DNA of 64,000 bases from Alistipes senegalensis JC50 (GCF_025145645.1 NZ_CP102252.1:186001-250000), one strand, 5' to 3'; shown: positions 52,665 to 61,855, counted from the stretch's first letter. Notes: generated by a model not told the origin, from the letters alone. Numbers and translations are program-made.

Positions 52665-53393
52665 ATGAAAAATTCGAAGTACATTCTTCTGGGCATCGCA
52701 GCCGTCGTCTGCGCCGTCGTACTCGCACGCGCCTACACCTATAAATATCGGTCGCAGGACACCATCGTCGTGACCGGATTGGGCGAAACCGAATTTTCTT
52801 CGGACCTGATCGTCTGGTCCGGAACCCTGACCGCCGAGGCGCAGAACGTCGCCGCAGGCTACGCCGAAATCGAACAGAGCAAGCAGAAAGTGCAGAAATA
52901 CCTCGAAGACAAGGGCATACCCGCCGCAGCGGTGGTCTTCGAATTCGTGAACGTCGATAAACAGTACACCCCGGTCTACAACGCCTCGGGCAACTGGGCC
53001 GGACAACGTTTCACGGGGTACCAGCTGCGCCAGCGCTTCACGGTGGAGTCGCCGGACGTGGAGAAGGTGGAGACCGTCTCGCGCGAAATATCGTCGCTGA
53101 TCGCCCAGGGCGTGTCGATCGAGGCATACGCCCCGGACTACTACTATACGAAACTCGACGACGTGAAGATGGGGCTGATCGAGAAGGCCTCGGCCGATGC
53201 CCGTCTGCGGGCCGAGAAGATCGCCGTGAACGCCGGGACGAAGATCGGCAGCGTCGCGTCGGCGCGCATGGGCGTCTTCCAGATCACGGGAGCCAACTCC
53301 AACGAGGAGTTCTCGGCCGGAGGATCGTTCAACACCGCCAACCGCAACAAGAAGGCCCGCATCACCATGCGGATCGAATACCGAATACGATGA
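52665..53393 (+). CDS. SIMPL-domain (DUF541) envelope protein
   Basis: The 242-residue protein has an N-terminal membrane anchor or signal ('YILLGIAAVVCAVVLARAY') and the SIMPL-like core: 'DTIVVTGLGETEFSSDLIVWSGTLTAEAQNVAAGYAEIEQ', 'YQLRQRFTVESPDVEKVETV' and 'ARLRAEKIAVNAGTKIGSVASARMG'. It fits the family size. Its role is not established; related proteins are linked to envelope stress or signalling. It lies between ychF and a palindromic repeat. Confidence 0.92.
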   Translation: MKNSKYILLGIAAVVCAVVLARAYTYKYRSQDTIVVTGLGETEFSSDLIVWSGTLTAEAQNVAAGYAEIEQSKQKVQKYLEDKGIPAAAVVFEFVNVDKQYTPVYNASGNWAGQRFTGYQLRQRFTVESPDVEKVETVSREISSLIAQGVSIEAYAPDYYYTKLDDVKMGLIEKASADARLRAEKIAVNAGTKIGSVASARMGVFQITGANSNEEFSAGGSFNTANRNKKARITMRIEYRIR

Positions 53394-53403
53394 TCGCAGT
53401 CGT

Positions 53404-53499
53404 CATTGCGAGGCATCGCAGATGCCGCGGCAATCCGGCCGGAACGCTGTGACGTTACCATAACCATCGGATTGCCACGTCGTTTCAACGCTCGCAATG
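53404..53499. repeat. MITE-like palindromic element A
   Basis: The outer ends CATTGCGAG (53404-53412) and CTCGCAATG (53491-53499) are inverted, and the inner arms GGCAATCCG (53429-53437) and CGGATTGCC (53468-53476) are also inverted. It sits just after the SIMPL gene stop and before gltX. A related copy is at 62675-62775. Confidence 0.8.
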
Positions 53500-53556
53500 G
53501 CGGAAATACGGCAAAAACGAAACGGGAACAAACTGTCAAAAGCAAACAATATAATC

Positions 53557-55092
53557 ATGGAAAGACCCGTTCGGGTGCGTTTCGCACCCAGCCCCACCGG
53601 GCCCCTGCACATCGGGGGCGTCCGCACGGCACTGTATAACTACCTGTTCGCCCGCCGGCACAAGGGCACGATGATCCTCCGCATCGAGGACACCGACTCG
53701 CAGCGGTTCGTGCCGGGCGCCGAGGACTACATTCTCGAATCGCTCAAATGGTGCGGCATCGAGATCGACGAGGGCGTCGGTGTCGGAGGCCCCCATGCCC
53801 CCTACCGCCAGAGCGAACGCCGCGAAATATACCTCAAATACGCCCTGCAACTCGTGGAGGCCGGATGGGCCTACTACGCCTTCGACACCGCCGAGGAGCT
53901 CGACACCCTGCGCAAGGAGGCCGAGGCCCGCGGCGAGGCTTTCGCCTACAACTATGCGGTGCGCGAAAAGCTGGCGACATCGCTGGCCCTGCCCGCCGAG
54001 GAGGTCAAGGCCCGCATCGACCGCGGGGACCAATGGGTCATCCGCTTCAAGATGCCCGAAAACGAGGTGGTCGGGATGGACGACCTGATCCGCGGCCACG
54101 TGGAGGTCAACACCTCGACGCTGGACGACAAGGTGCTCTACAAGTCGGCCGACGCGCTGCCCACCTACCACTTGGCGAACATCGTAGACGACCGTCTGAT
54201 GGAGGTGTCGCACGTCATCCGCGGCGAGGAGTGGCTTCCGTCGCTGCCTCTGCACTACCTGCTGTACCGGGCTTTCGGATGGACGGACGTGCAGCCCGCA
54301 TTCGCCCATCTTCCCCTGCTGCTGAAACCCACGGGAGGCGGCAAGCTCTCGAAGCGCGACGGCGACAAGATGGGATTTCCGATGTTTCCGCTCTTCTGGA
54401 AATCGCCCGCAACGGGCGAAACCGCCCGCGGATACCGCGAAGACGGCTATTTCCCCGAGGCGTTCATCAACATGCTGGCGCTGCTGGGATGGAACCCCGG
54501 CACGGAGCAGGAGATCTTCTCGATGCAGGAGCTGATCGACAGCTTCTCGCTCGAACGGGTTTCGAAATCGGGAGCCCGCTTCCAGCCCGACAAGGCCAAG
54601 TGGTTCAACGCCCAGTACATGCACCGCAAGACGGACACCGAACTGGCGGCCCTCTACCAGCCGATCCTGCGCGAACACGGCATCGAGGTGTCGGACGAAA
54701 CGGCCGGCCGGGCCGCAGGCATCATGAAGGAGCGCGCGACGTTCACGACCGACCTGTGGGACCTCACGTCGTTCTTCTTCGTGGCTCCCGCGGAGTACGA
54801 GGAGAAGCAGGCCAAAAAGTACTGGAAAGGCCAGAATCCCGCCATCCTGCGCGAACTGCGCGGCGTATTGGAGGGGATCGACGACTTCTCGCTGGAAAAC
54901 ACCGAACGCATCGTCCACGCCTGGATCGAGGAGAAGGGTTACGGCATGGGACAGGTGATGAACACGCTGCGTCTGGCGCTCGTGGGGGCCGGAAAAGGAC
55001 CGGGCATGTACGACGTAACGTCGTTCATCGGCAAAGCCGAGTGCCTGAAGCGTATCGACAACCTGCTGAACAATCTGAAACCGGCGGAATAA
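53557..55092 (+). CDS. gltX: Glutamyl-tRNA synthetase
   Basis: From the ATG at 53557 (511 residues). The longer upstream frame crosses the palindromic element and is rejected. Class I signatures: 'VRFAPSPTGPLHIGGVRTALYNYLFA' (HIGH variant), 'TDSQRFVPGAEDYILESLKWCGIEIDEG' and 'GGKLSKRDGDKMGF' (KMSKS). The C-terminal anticodon domain is present. It charges tRNA-Glu. It ends before a terminator-like hairpin. Confidence 0.98.
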   Translation: MERPVRVRFAPSPTGPLHIGGVRTALYNYLFARRHKGTMILRIEDTDSQRFVPGAEDYILESLKWCGIEIDEGVGVGGPHAPYRQSERREIYLKYALQLVEAGWAYYAFDTAEELDTLRKEAEARGEAFAYNYAVREKLATSLALPAEEVKARIDRGDQWVIRFKMPENEVVGMDDLIRGHVEVNTSTLDDKVLYKSADALPTYHLANIVDDRLMEVSHVIRGEEWLPSLPLHYLLYRAFGWTDVQPAFAHLPLLLKPTGGGKLSKRDGDKMGFPMFPLFWKSPATGETARGYREDGYFPEAFINMLALLGWNPGTEQEIFSMQELIDSFSLERVSKSGARFQPDKAKWFNAQYMHRKTDTELAALYQPILREHGIEVSDETAGRAAGIMKERATFTTDLWDLTSFFFVAPAEYEEKQAKKYWKGQNPAILRELRGVLEGIDDFSLENTERIVHAWIEEKGYGMGQVMNTLRLALVGAGKGPGMYDVTSFIGKAECLKRIDNLLNNLKPAE

Positions 55093-55105
55093 TCCCTCCT
55101 CAAAG

Positions 55106-55126
55106 CCCCCGCCGAGGCGGGGGTTT
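55106..55126 (+). terminator. gltX terminator-like hairpin
   Basis: CCCCCGCC, loop GA, GGCGGGGG, then TTT. It starts 14 bp after the gltX stop codon. The T run is short. Confidence 0.7.
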
Positions 55127-55219
55127 GGGGGTGGGTCAGACTTGTATACGACGCCAAAGGCGGCGAACAACAACGACCGGAAGCCAACAGAGGTAGAAAC
55201 ACTAAAACTGCTATAGCTA

Positions 55220-56275
55220 ATGGTAACTATCGAACAACACGTCTGGGGCATGACCCCGGAAGGCGAGGCGATCATCCTCTACACGCTGCGAAACGACTCG
55301 GGAGCCGAGGTCCGGCTTTCGAACTACGGCGCCGCGATCGTCTCGGCGACGATGCCCGACCGCGAGGGCCGCATGGCCGACGTGGTGCTGGGCTACAAGC
55401 ATCCCGAAGGCTATTTCTTCGACGGCGCCGCCTCGGGCAAGAGCGTGGGCCGCTGCGCCAACCGCATCGCTTTCGGGCAGATGACCGTCGAGGGAAAGGA
55501 ATACCGGCTGGAAGTCAACAACGGCGTGAATCACCTGCACGGCGGCACGAAGGGATTCGCCAACCGCATCTGGGAGAGCCGCGTGGAGACCAACCGCGTG
55601 GTGATGTCGCTCGTCTCGGAGGACGGCGACCAGGGCTATCCCGGAGAGCTGTGCGTCGAGGCCGTCTTCGACTTCGACGACGACAATGCGCTGGAGATCA
55701 CCTATCTGGCCAAAACCGACAAGACGACGGTGGTGAACCTCACCAACCACGTCTATTTCAACCTCGCGGGCGACGGCAGCGGATCGGTCCTCGACCACGA
55801 ACTGCGGCTCAACAGCTCGAAAGTGCTGGAGATGAACGACAAACAGATTCCCACGGGCAAGCTGCTCGACGCAGCCGGCACGCCGCAGGATTTTCGGGAG
55901 TTCCGGACGTTCCGCCCCGGCATCTCGTCGGAGTTCAACCACATCCGCGACTTCAAGGGGTACGACCACCCCTTCGTGATCGACAACTGGAAGCCCAACA
56001 TCCTGGGCGAGGTCGGCGAACTGCGCGAGGCCGCGTCGGGACGTTCGGTGAAGGTGCTTTCGTCGCAGCCCAGCGTGATGATCTACACTGGCAACTGGCT
56101 CGCGGGCGGATGTCCCGAAACCAAGACGGGAGGTCGTTACGCCGACTACGACGGCGTGGCGATCGAGTGTCAGAACTACCCCGACGCCGTAAACCACCCC
56201 GAATTCCCCTCGCCGCTGCTGAAGCCCGGCGAACTCTACTGTCAGAAGATCGTGTTCCGCTTCGGAACGTTCTGA
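55220..56275 (+). CDS. galM: Aldose 1-epimerase (mutarotase)
   Basis: The 351-residue protein has the GalM signatures 'VNNGVNHLHGGTKGFANRIWES', 'TNHVYFNLAGDGSGSVLDHELRLNSS' with the catalytic His, and 'SSEFNHIRDFKGYDHPFVI', with 'GVAIECQNYPDAVNHPEFPSPLLKPGE' including the Glu region. It interconverts sugar anomers, usually galactose. It is monocistronic, between gltX and the convergent SulP gene, and has no signal peptide. Confidence 0.94.
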   Translation: MVTIEQHVWGMTPEGEAIILYTLRNDSGAEVRLSNYGAAIVSATMPDREGRMADVVLGYKHPEGYFFDGAASGKSVGRCANRIAFGQMTVEGKEYRLEVNNGVNHLHGGTKGFANRIWESRVETNRVVMSLVSEDGDQGYPGELCVEAVFDFDDDNALEITYLAKTDKTTVVNLTNHVYFNLAGDGSGSVLDHELRLNSSKVLEMNDKQIPTGKLLDAAGTPQDFREFRTFRPGISSEFNHIRDFKGYDHPFVIDNWKPNILGEVGELREAASGRSVKVLSSQPSVMIYTGNWLAGGCPETKTGGRYADYDGVAIECQNYPDAVNHPEFPSPLLKPGELYCQKIVFRFGTF

Positions 56276-56315
56276 AAAAAAGCGGCGGCCCCGAGGGACC
56301 GCCGCTTCGCTTTTA
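56275..56315. terminator. Bidirectional terminator between galM and SulP
   Basis: AAAAAA, stem AGCGGCGG (56281-56288), loop, CCGCCGCT (56299-56306), then TCGCTTTTATTTTT. It lies between convergent genes and can act on both strands. Confidence 0.85.
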
Positions 56316-58004
56316 TTTTTCCGGCTCCGCGACGAGCTCCGCGGCCCGTGCCAATGCGGCGTGAATGTCGGGGCAAACATTCTCCCCGCCCAGCAGGGAG
56401 TAGATGCCCGAGCGTTCGAGCGCCGCGCGGACATCGTCCTTGACGCCCGAGAGCACTACCGTAATCTTGCTCCGGTGGGACATCTCGCAGAGCGTCGTGA
56501 GGTTGTGGATACCCGTGGAGTCGATGAACGGCACCTTGCGCATGCGGATGATCCGCACCCGGGGACGGTCGCCGATCTGGGCCATCAGCTCCTCGAAACG
56601 GGTGGCGATGCCGAAGAAATAGGGACCGTTGATTTCGTAGACCTCCACGCCCTTGGGCACCGCGAGGGGCTCTTCGTGCAGGTGCATGTCGAGGCCGGCC
56701 GAGGGGTCGATCTCATCGCGGATCACCGAGATCTCGGTGGTCTCCATCACACGCTTCATAAAGAGCACGCAGGCGATCAGCAAGCCCACCTCGATGGCGA
56801 TCGTCAGGTCGAAGACCACCGTCAGGAAGAAGGTCAGCAAGAGCACCGCGACATCCGAGCGGGGATTGCGCAGCAGGGCCCGGAAGGTCCGCCAGCCGCT
56901 CATGTTGTAGGCCACGACGGCCAGCACGCCCGCCAGGCAGGCCATCGGAATATACTGCGCCAGAGGCATGAACAACAGCAGGATCAGCAACAGCACGACG
57001 GCATGGACGATGCCCGCGACGGGCGTGCGGCCGCCGTTGTTGATGTTGGTCATCGTGCGGGCGATGGCGCCCGTGGCCGGGATGCCGCCGAAGAGCGGCG
57101 TCAGCAGGTTGGCGGCGCCCTGCGCGATGAGCTCGGTGTTGGAGTCGTGGCGGTCGTCGATCACGCCGTCGGCCACCGTCGCCGACAGAAGCGATTCGAT
57201 GGCGCCCAGGATGGCGATGGTGACGGCCACGGGGAAGAGGTTGCGGATCGCCTCCCAGTCGATGGCCGGAAGGGCGGCGGCAGGCAGTTCGGCATGGATG
57301 GTGAAGCGGTCGCCGATGGTGTCGATGCCCTCGATCCCGGCATAGGTGCGCAGGAGCCACACGGCGAGGGTCATCACCACGATCGCCACGAGCGACCCGG
57401 GAATGCGGCGCATGACGCGCGGCGTGAGGGCGATCAACAGGATGCTCGCAACGCTCACCGCCACCTCCCAGCCGTTCACCGAACCGAAATGGCGGAAATA
57501 GAGCATCCACTTCCCGGCGAAATCGCCCGGAACGGCCTCACCCCCGAAGTCGAGCCCGAGGAGGTCGGCGACCTGCGTGGTGAAGATCGTCACGGCGATA
57601 CCGCTCGTGAAGCCCACGATGATCGGATAGGGGATGAACTTGATGACCGTGCCCAGCCGGCAAAGCCCCATGACCAGCAACAGAACGCCGCCCATGAGCG
57701 TAGCGACGAGCAATCCCGCTTCGCCGTATTGCTGGACGATGCCGTAGACGATGATGATGAAGGCGCCCGTGGGGCCTCCGATCTGCACGCGGCTGCCGCC
57801 CAGCAACGAGACGACGAATCCGGCGATAACGGCGGTGATGATGCCCTTTTCGGGCGACACGCCCGAGGCGATGCCGAAGGCGATGGCCAACGGCAGGGCG
57901 ACGATGCCGACAATGACGCCGGCCATCAGATCGCGCAGGAAATCCGCGCGGGAATAGTTCTTCAGCGTATCGAAGAGCTTGGGTCTGAATGACATGACTT
58001 TCAT
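56313..58004 (-). CDS. SulP-family inorganic anion transporter with STAS domain
   Basis: From the ATG at 58004 (563 residues; a second ATG at 57995 is also possible). The membrane part contains the SulP signature 'DLMAGVIVGIVALPLAIAFGIASGVSPEKGIITAVIAGF' and 'GSRVQIGGPTGAF', with about 10-12 membrane segments to about residue 420. The C-terminal STAS domain (about 440-563) includes 'DSTGIHNLTTLCEMSHRSKITVVLSGVK'. SulP proteins carry sulphate, bicarbonate or similar anions; substrate is not certain. The -7 box at 58033 supports the start. Confidence 0.94.
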   Translation of the reverse strand: MKVMSFRPKLFDTLKNYSRADFLRDLMAGVIVGIVALPLAIAFGIASGVSPEKGIITAVIAGFVVSLLGGSRVQIGGPTGAFIIIVYGIVQQYGEAGLLVATLMGGVLLLVMGLCRLGTVIKFIPYPIIVGFTSGIAVTIFTTQVADLLGLDFGGEAVPGDFAGKWMLYFRHFGSVNGWEVAVSVASILLIALTPRVMRRIPGSLVAIVVMTLAVWLLRTYAGIEGIDTIGDRFTIHAELPAAALPAIDWEAIRNLFPVAVTIAILGAIESLLSATVADGVIDDRHDSNTELIAQGAANLLTPLFGGIPATGAIARTMTNINNGGRTPVAGIVHAVVLLLILLLFMPLAQYIPMACLAGVLAVVAYNMSGWRTFRALLRNPRSDVAVLLLTFFLTVVFDLTIAIEVGLLIACVLFMKRVMETTEISVIRDEIDPSAGLDMHLHEEPLAVPKGVEVYEINGPYFFGIATRFEELMAQIGDRPRVRIIRMRKVPFIDSTGIHNLTTLCEMSHRSKITVVLSGVKDDVRAALERSGIYSLLGGENVCPDIHAALARAAELVAEPEK

Positions 58005-58032
58005 TTGCAACGGGTAATTTTCAATGAAGCCG

Positions 58033-58040
58033 CAAAATTA
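58033..58040 (-). promoter_or_regulatory. SulP promoter -7 box
   Basis: The minus strand reads TAATTTTG (TAnnTTTG), 28 nt before the ATG at 58004. Confidence 0.55.
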
Positions 58041-58121
58041 AGCAAAAAAGGCGAGAAGTAAAAATCGAAACCCGACACGGGATATTTTTAATTTATAATT
58101 CCTAATTCTTAATTTATTTTC

Positions 58122-58129
58122 TACCTTTG
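58122..58129 (+). promoter_or_regulatory. Promoter -7 box before the TPP riboswitch
   Basis: TACCTTTG fits TAnnTTTG and lies just upstream of the riboswitch aptamer, as expected for a transcript starting near 58136. Confidence 0.65.
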
Positions 58130-58142
58130 CACCCGATATTTC

Positions 58143-58221
58143 AAAGGGGTGCCTTACTGTCAGGCTGAGATTATACCCATTGAACCGGAGACGGGTAATG
58201 CCGAGACCGGGACGAAGCGTA
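58143..58221 (+). promoter_or_regulatory. TPP (THI-element) riboswitch
   Basis: The sequence follows the THI-box order: GGGGTGCC, then GGCTGAGATTATACCC, TTGAACC, and GGGTAATGCC. TPP binding would reduce expression of the receptor and PnuT genes downstream. The downstream part (58221-58270) is AT-rich with a poly-A tract before the ATG; a terminator is not obvious, so translation control is possible. Confidence 0.92.
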
Positions 58222-58270
58222 ATCAACAACTCATACCCCTTTTCAGTCTATTAACTCAAAAAGTTTAACG

Positions 58271-60631
58271 ATGAAAAGGATTTTTCTGTTTCTTGCGGCT
58301 GCCGCGCTCTGCCCGGCCGCACAACTGCACGCCGAAGCGAACTCCGAACAGAGCGGACGCGGAAATGCGGCTCCGAATGCCGACATGGCTCCGCAGCCCC
58401 GAAAAGCGGCCTCCGACGCCGACGACTCGGTGCGGATGTACCGTTTGCAGGAGGTCGAGGTGACCGCCACGCGCGCCACGCGGAACACGCCCGTGGCCTA
58501 TTCGGACATTCAGCGCGAGGCCATCGCCCGCAACAGCTACGGATTCGACATTCCCTCGCTGATCGCCCTCACCCCCTCGGTCGTGGCGACGAACGAGACC
58601 GGCATCGGCATCGGCGGCACGGCCATCCGCCTGCGCGGAACCGACGCCACGCGCATCAACGTCACCATCAACGGCGTCTCGATGAACAACCCCGACTCGC
58701 ACTCGATGTACTGGTACGACACCCCCGACCTGATTTCGTCGGTGGGCACCGTGCAGGTGCAGCGCGGCGCGGGCATCTCGACCAACGGCACGGGAGCGTT
58801 CGGAGGCGCGATCACGATGTCAACCGACGCCCTGCAAACCGAATTCGGAGGCGACGCATCGCTCTCCTACGGTTCGTACAACACCAACAAGCAGGCCGTG
58901 CACCTCTCGTCGGGCCTGCTGGGCGGCCACTGGACCCTCGACGCACGGCTGACGCACATCGGGTCGGAGGGCTACATCGACCGCGGAGCCACGGACCTCA
59001 AATCCTACATGTTCCAGGCGGGATACTACAACGGCAACACGATGCTCAAGCTGATTTCGTTCGGCGGCAAGGCCAAGACCGGCCTCACCTACACCGGAGT
59101 AACGAAGGAGGAGATGCGTCTCAACGGCCGGCGGTTCCAGACCGAGGGCATGTACTACACCTCGAACGGTCCTCACTCCTATTATTATATGAAGGACGAC
59201 AAGGTGGAGCGCGCCACAGTCGGCTATTACGACGACCAGACGGACAACTACCTGCAAATCAATAACCAACTGGTGCTCTCCCACCGTTTCAACGAAAAGT
59301 GGACCCTCAACGCCACGGGATTCTACACCTACGGCTACGGCTTCTACAAGCAGTATAAGGACGGGCGCACGCTCTCCGAATACCTCAATATCCCGACCGA
59401 CGTTGCCGCCGGAAAAGAAGCCGATCTGATCCGCGAGAAGATCATGCGCAACCACCTCGGAGGTCTGAACGCCTCGGCGGCCTACTCGGTGCGCAACCTC
59501 GACCTCGCCTTCGGCGGTTCGTACAGCTACTACTCCTGCCCCCACTGGGGTACGCTCGACTGGGTGGACGGACTGGAAAGCAGCCAGATCGGCGGCCGCT
59601 GGTACGATAACGACGTAGACAAGCACGACGCCAACCTCTTCGCCCGCGCGTCGTGGACCGTAGCCCGGGGGCTGCGCCTTTTCGGCGACCTCCAGTACCG
59701 CTATGTCAGCTATCAGGCATGGGGCGTCAACGACAACTTCGTTTCGGAGGAGGTCGGCATGCAGCCCATCGACGTGGACAAACAGTATCACTTCTTCAAT
59801 CCCCGTGCGGGCGTAAGCTACACGCTCGCCGAGCGCAACAACTTCTACTTCTCGTTCGCCGTGGCCCAGAAGGAGCCCACGCGCGACGACTTCACCAACC
59901 GCTACATGTTCGCCGAAGCCAACACCTACCCTTCGTCGGAGAAGCTCTATGACTGGGAGCTGGGCTACCAGTACACGGCACCGCGCCTCTCGCTGGGTGT
60001 GAATTTCTACTACATGAAGTATAAGGACCAGCTGGTGCCCACGGGACGCATCAACGACGGTTACGACGCGCTGAACGACAACGTTCCGGACAGCTACCGC
60101 CGGGGTGTGGAACTGTCGGCCTCGTGGCGTGCAACGGGATGGTTCACCGTGGGAGCCAACGCCACCTTTTCACAGAACCGCATCGAAAACTACACGCACC
60201 GGGTGGTGGATTACGGTCTCACGGGCGACGTGGCCGGGTATTACGGCTACCACACCGTCGAGATGGGAACCACGCGGCTCTCCTACTCGCCCAAGACCAT
60301 CGCCGCGCTGTTCCTGGATTTCCACCACAAGGGCTTCGAAGCCGTATTCCACACGCAGTATGTGTCCAAGCAGTATTTCACCAACTACGAGAATCCGAAT
60401 ATGATGCTCGACGCCTATTGCGTGACCAACCTCAACCTCGCCTACACATTCCGCACCCGCTCGGCGCGCAGCGTACGGCTGGGACTGATGGTCAACAACC
60501 TCTTCAACACCGAGTACGAGAGCAACGGCTACGGATGGTCGGAAGCCTATGAAGGCACGCAGACCGATCACGCTTTCTACTTCCCCCAGGCTCCGCTGAA
60601 CGTGCTGGCGAACGTGACGGTGAAATTCTGA
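58271..60631 (+). CDS. TonB-dependent outer-membrane receptor, probable thiamine importer
   Basis: The 786-residue protein has a signal peptide (about 1-21) and a plug domain (about 60-190, 'GTDATRINVTINGVSMNNPDSHSMYWYDTPDL', 'GTVQVQRGAGISTNGTGAFGGAI') and a barrel ending 'NVLANVTVKF' with the terminal Phe. It does not have a CarboxypepD_reg domain, unlike SusC. The TPP riboswitch 50 nt upstream and the pnuT gene 40 bp downstream make thiamine or a precursor the likely substrate, in line with the known Bacteroides thiamine outer-membrane receptor. The substrate call rests on context. Confidence 0.93.
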   Translation: MKRIFLFLAAAALCPAAQLHAEANSEQSGRGNAAPNADMAPQPRKAASDADDSVRMYRLQEVEVTATRATRNTPVAYSDIQREAIARNSYGFDIPSLIALTPSVVATNETGIGIGGTAIRLRGTDATRINVTINGVSMNNPDSHSMYWYDTPDLISSVGTVQVQRGAGISTNGTGAFGGAITMSTDALQTEFGGDASLSYGSYNTNKQAVHLSSGLLGGHWTLDARLTHIGSEGYIDRGATDLKSYMFQAGYYNGNTMLKLISFGGKAKTGLTYTGVTKEEMRLNGRRFQTEGMYYTSNGPHSYYYMKDDKVERATVGYYDDQTDNYLQINNQLVLSHRFNEKWTLNATGFYTYGYGFYKQYKDGRTLSEYLNIPTDVAAGKEADLIREKIMRNHLGGLNASAAYSVRNLDLAFGGSYSYYSCPHWGTLDWVDGLESSQIGGRWYDNDVDKHDANLFARASWTVARGLRLFGDLQYRYVSYQAWGVNDNFVSEEVGMQPIDVDKQYHFFNPRAGVSYTLAERNNFYFSFAVAQKEPTRDDFTNRYMFAEANTYPSSEKLYDWELGYQYTAPRLSLGVNFYYMKYKDQLVPTGRINDGYDALNDNVPDSYRRGVELSASWRATGWFTVGANATFSQNRIENYTHRVVDYGLTGDVAGYYGYHTVEMGTTRLSYSPKTIAALFLDFHHKGFEAVFHTQYVSKQYFTNYENPNMMLDAYCVTNLNLAYTFRTRSARSVRLGLMVNNLFNTEYESNGYGWSEAYEGTQTDHAFYFPQAPLNVLANVTVKF

Positions 60632-60671
60632 CGAATTTCACAATTAAAAATGAAAAATTAAGAATTAAAAA

Positions 60672-61262
60672 TTGGACTGGAAACTCATCCTGCAAATCGC
60701 AGGGGTCCTGCTGGGATTGCTCTACCTCTGGCTCGAATACCGCGCCGACATCCGGCTGTGGATCGTGGGCCTCGTGATGCCCGTGGTGCACGGCACGCTC
60801 TACTTCAAGGCGGGGCTCTACGCCGACTGCTCGATGCAGGTATACTACGTGCTGGCGGGGCTGTACGGCTGGGCCGTATGGCACCGCACCCGGCACACGA
60901 CCCCGGAAACGCCGAAAAAGGCCCCTGCGGCTATCGTCCACACGCCCCTCAGGCAGGTTCCGGGGCTCGTGGGGGTCTACCTCGCGGCACACGCGGCCAT
61001 CTACCTGTTGCTCGTGCACTTCACCAACAGCACCGTGCCCTTCTGGGACGCCGCGACCACGGCTGCGAGCATCGTGGCGATGTGGATGCTCTCGCGGCGG
61101 CAGGTCGAGCAATGGCTCGTATGGCTGGCCGTGGATGTCGTGACGGCAGGGCTCTATCTGTATAAGGAGATTCCGCTTACCGCAGGGTTGTACGCCCTCT
61201 ACTCGGCGCTGGCCGTCGCGGGTTACCTCCGCTGGCGGAGGCAGGCCGCCCTGCCCGCGTAA
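60672..61262 (+). CDS. pnuT: PnuT/PnuC-family inner-membrane transporter, probable thiamine uptake
   Basis: The 196-residue protein starts with TTG (60672) because the nearby ATG is out of frame with a stop. It has about seven membrane segments and PnuC-type features: 'LQIAGVLLGLLYLWLEYRADIRLWIVGLVMP' and 'WLVWLAVDVVTAGLYLYKEIPLTAGLYALYS'. In the TPP-regulated context it should be PnuT, carrying thiamine, and not the NMN transporter PnuC. No thiamine pyrophosphokinase gene follows. The last codons and the TAA stop are within a hairpin repeat (61255-61271). Confidence 0.88.
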   Translation: MDWKLILQIAGVLLGLLYLWLEYRADIRLWIVGLVMPVVHGTLYFKAGLYADCSMQVYYVLAGLYGWAVWHRTRHTTPETPKKAPAAIVHTPLRQVPGLVGVYLAAHAAIYLLLVHFTNSTVPFWDAATTAASIVAMWMLSRRQVEQWLVWLAVDVVTAGLYLYKEIPLTAGLYALYSALAVAGYLRWRRQAALPA

Positions 61263-61285
61263 GACGCTGGTTTTAGGGGCGATGG
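61255..61285 (+). repeat. Hairpin repeat at the pnuT 3' end
   Basis: CCCGCG, TAAGA, CGCTGG is a 6-bp stem with one mismatch and a TAAGA loop that contains the pnuT stop codon, followed by TTTTAGGGGCGATGG. It has the same polarity as the elements at 62464 and, on the minus strand, 41374 and 8174. Confidence 0.75.
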
Positions 61286-61345
61286 CATGTCGGAACACTC
61301 TCCGACCTCATCTGCGCCCGCCTAAGAAGCAGGATTTAGAAATCC

Positions 61346-61382
61346 AAAAACACAAGAAACACGGGAGTTCGTCCCGTGTTTC
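61346..61382 (-). terminator. Terminator of the YjbR-like gene
   Basis: On the minus strand GAAACACGGGA, loop CGAAC, TCCCGTGTTTC is an 11-bp stem followed by TTGTGTTTTTGG. It lies 4 bp after the stop codon. Confidence 0.85.
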
Positions 61383-61386
61383 TGCG

Positions 61387-61770
61387 TTATTCGGGCAGAC
61401 CGTGTTCCTCGATATAGCGCAAAATCTCCTCGCGGCGGGCCCGGGGCGTGACGCTCTGCCGCAGGACCAGCAGGTAGGAGTTGCGAATCTGCTCGCGGAT
61501 GAAGGCGTCGGGCAGGTCGCCCGCGGTGCCGATGCCGTTCCAATGCACCTTGTTGAAATGGAACGCCGGATTCACCTCCTCATACTGCTCGCGCAGCGCG
61601 ATCGCCTCGTCGGGGTCGCACTTCACGGCGATCCACTCGAAAGTCTCCATATCGGCGCAGGCATACATCTTGCCGCCGATCTTGTAGACCAGCGTCGTTT
61701 CGTCGAAAGGGGTCGTCTCCTCGGTCAGCGGCAGCGACAGACAGTAGTCGCGGAAACTCAGAACATCCAT
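61387..61770 (-). CDS. MmcQ/YjbR-family protein
   Basis: The 127-residue protein matches the MmcQ/YjbR family (CyaY-like fold): 'RDYCLSLPLTEETTPFDETTLVYKIGGKMYACADM', 'WIAVKCDPDEAIALREQY' and 'HWNGIGTAGDLPDAFIREQIRNSY'. It is usually a small DNA-binding-like protein of unclear role. It lies between the pnuT operon and a lipoprotein gene and has its own terminator. Confidence 0.93.
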   Translation of the reverse strand: MDVLSFRDYCLSLPLTEETTPFDETTLVYKIGGKMYACADMETFEWIAVKCDPDEAIALREQYEEVNPAFHFNKVHWNGIGTAGDLPDAFIREQIRNSYLLVLRQSVTPRARREEILRYIEEHGLPE

Positions 61771-61855
61771 AACAAGCTATTTTGTGCGAATATAGCGATT
61801 TTTTTGGCACACGGATTGCGTTCCTTCAGAAGTAAAACCAAAATCAAGGTAAAAA

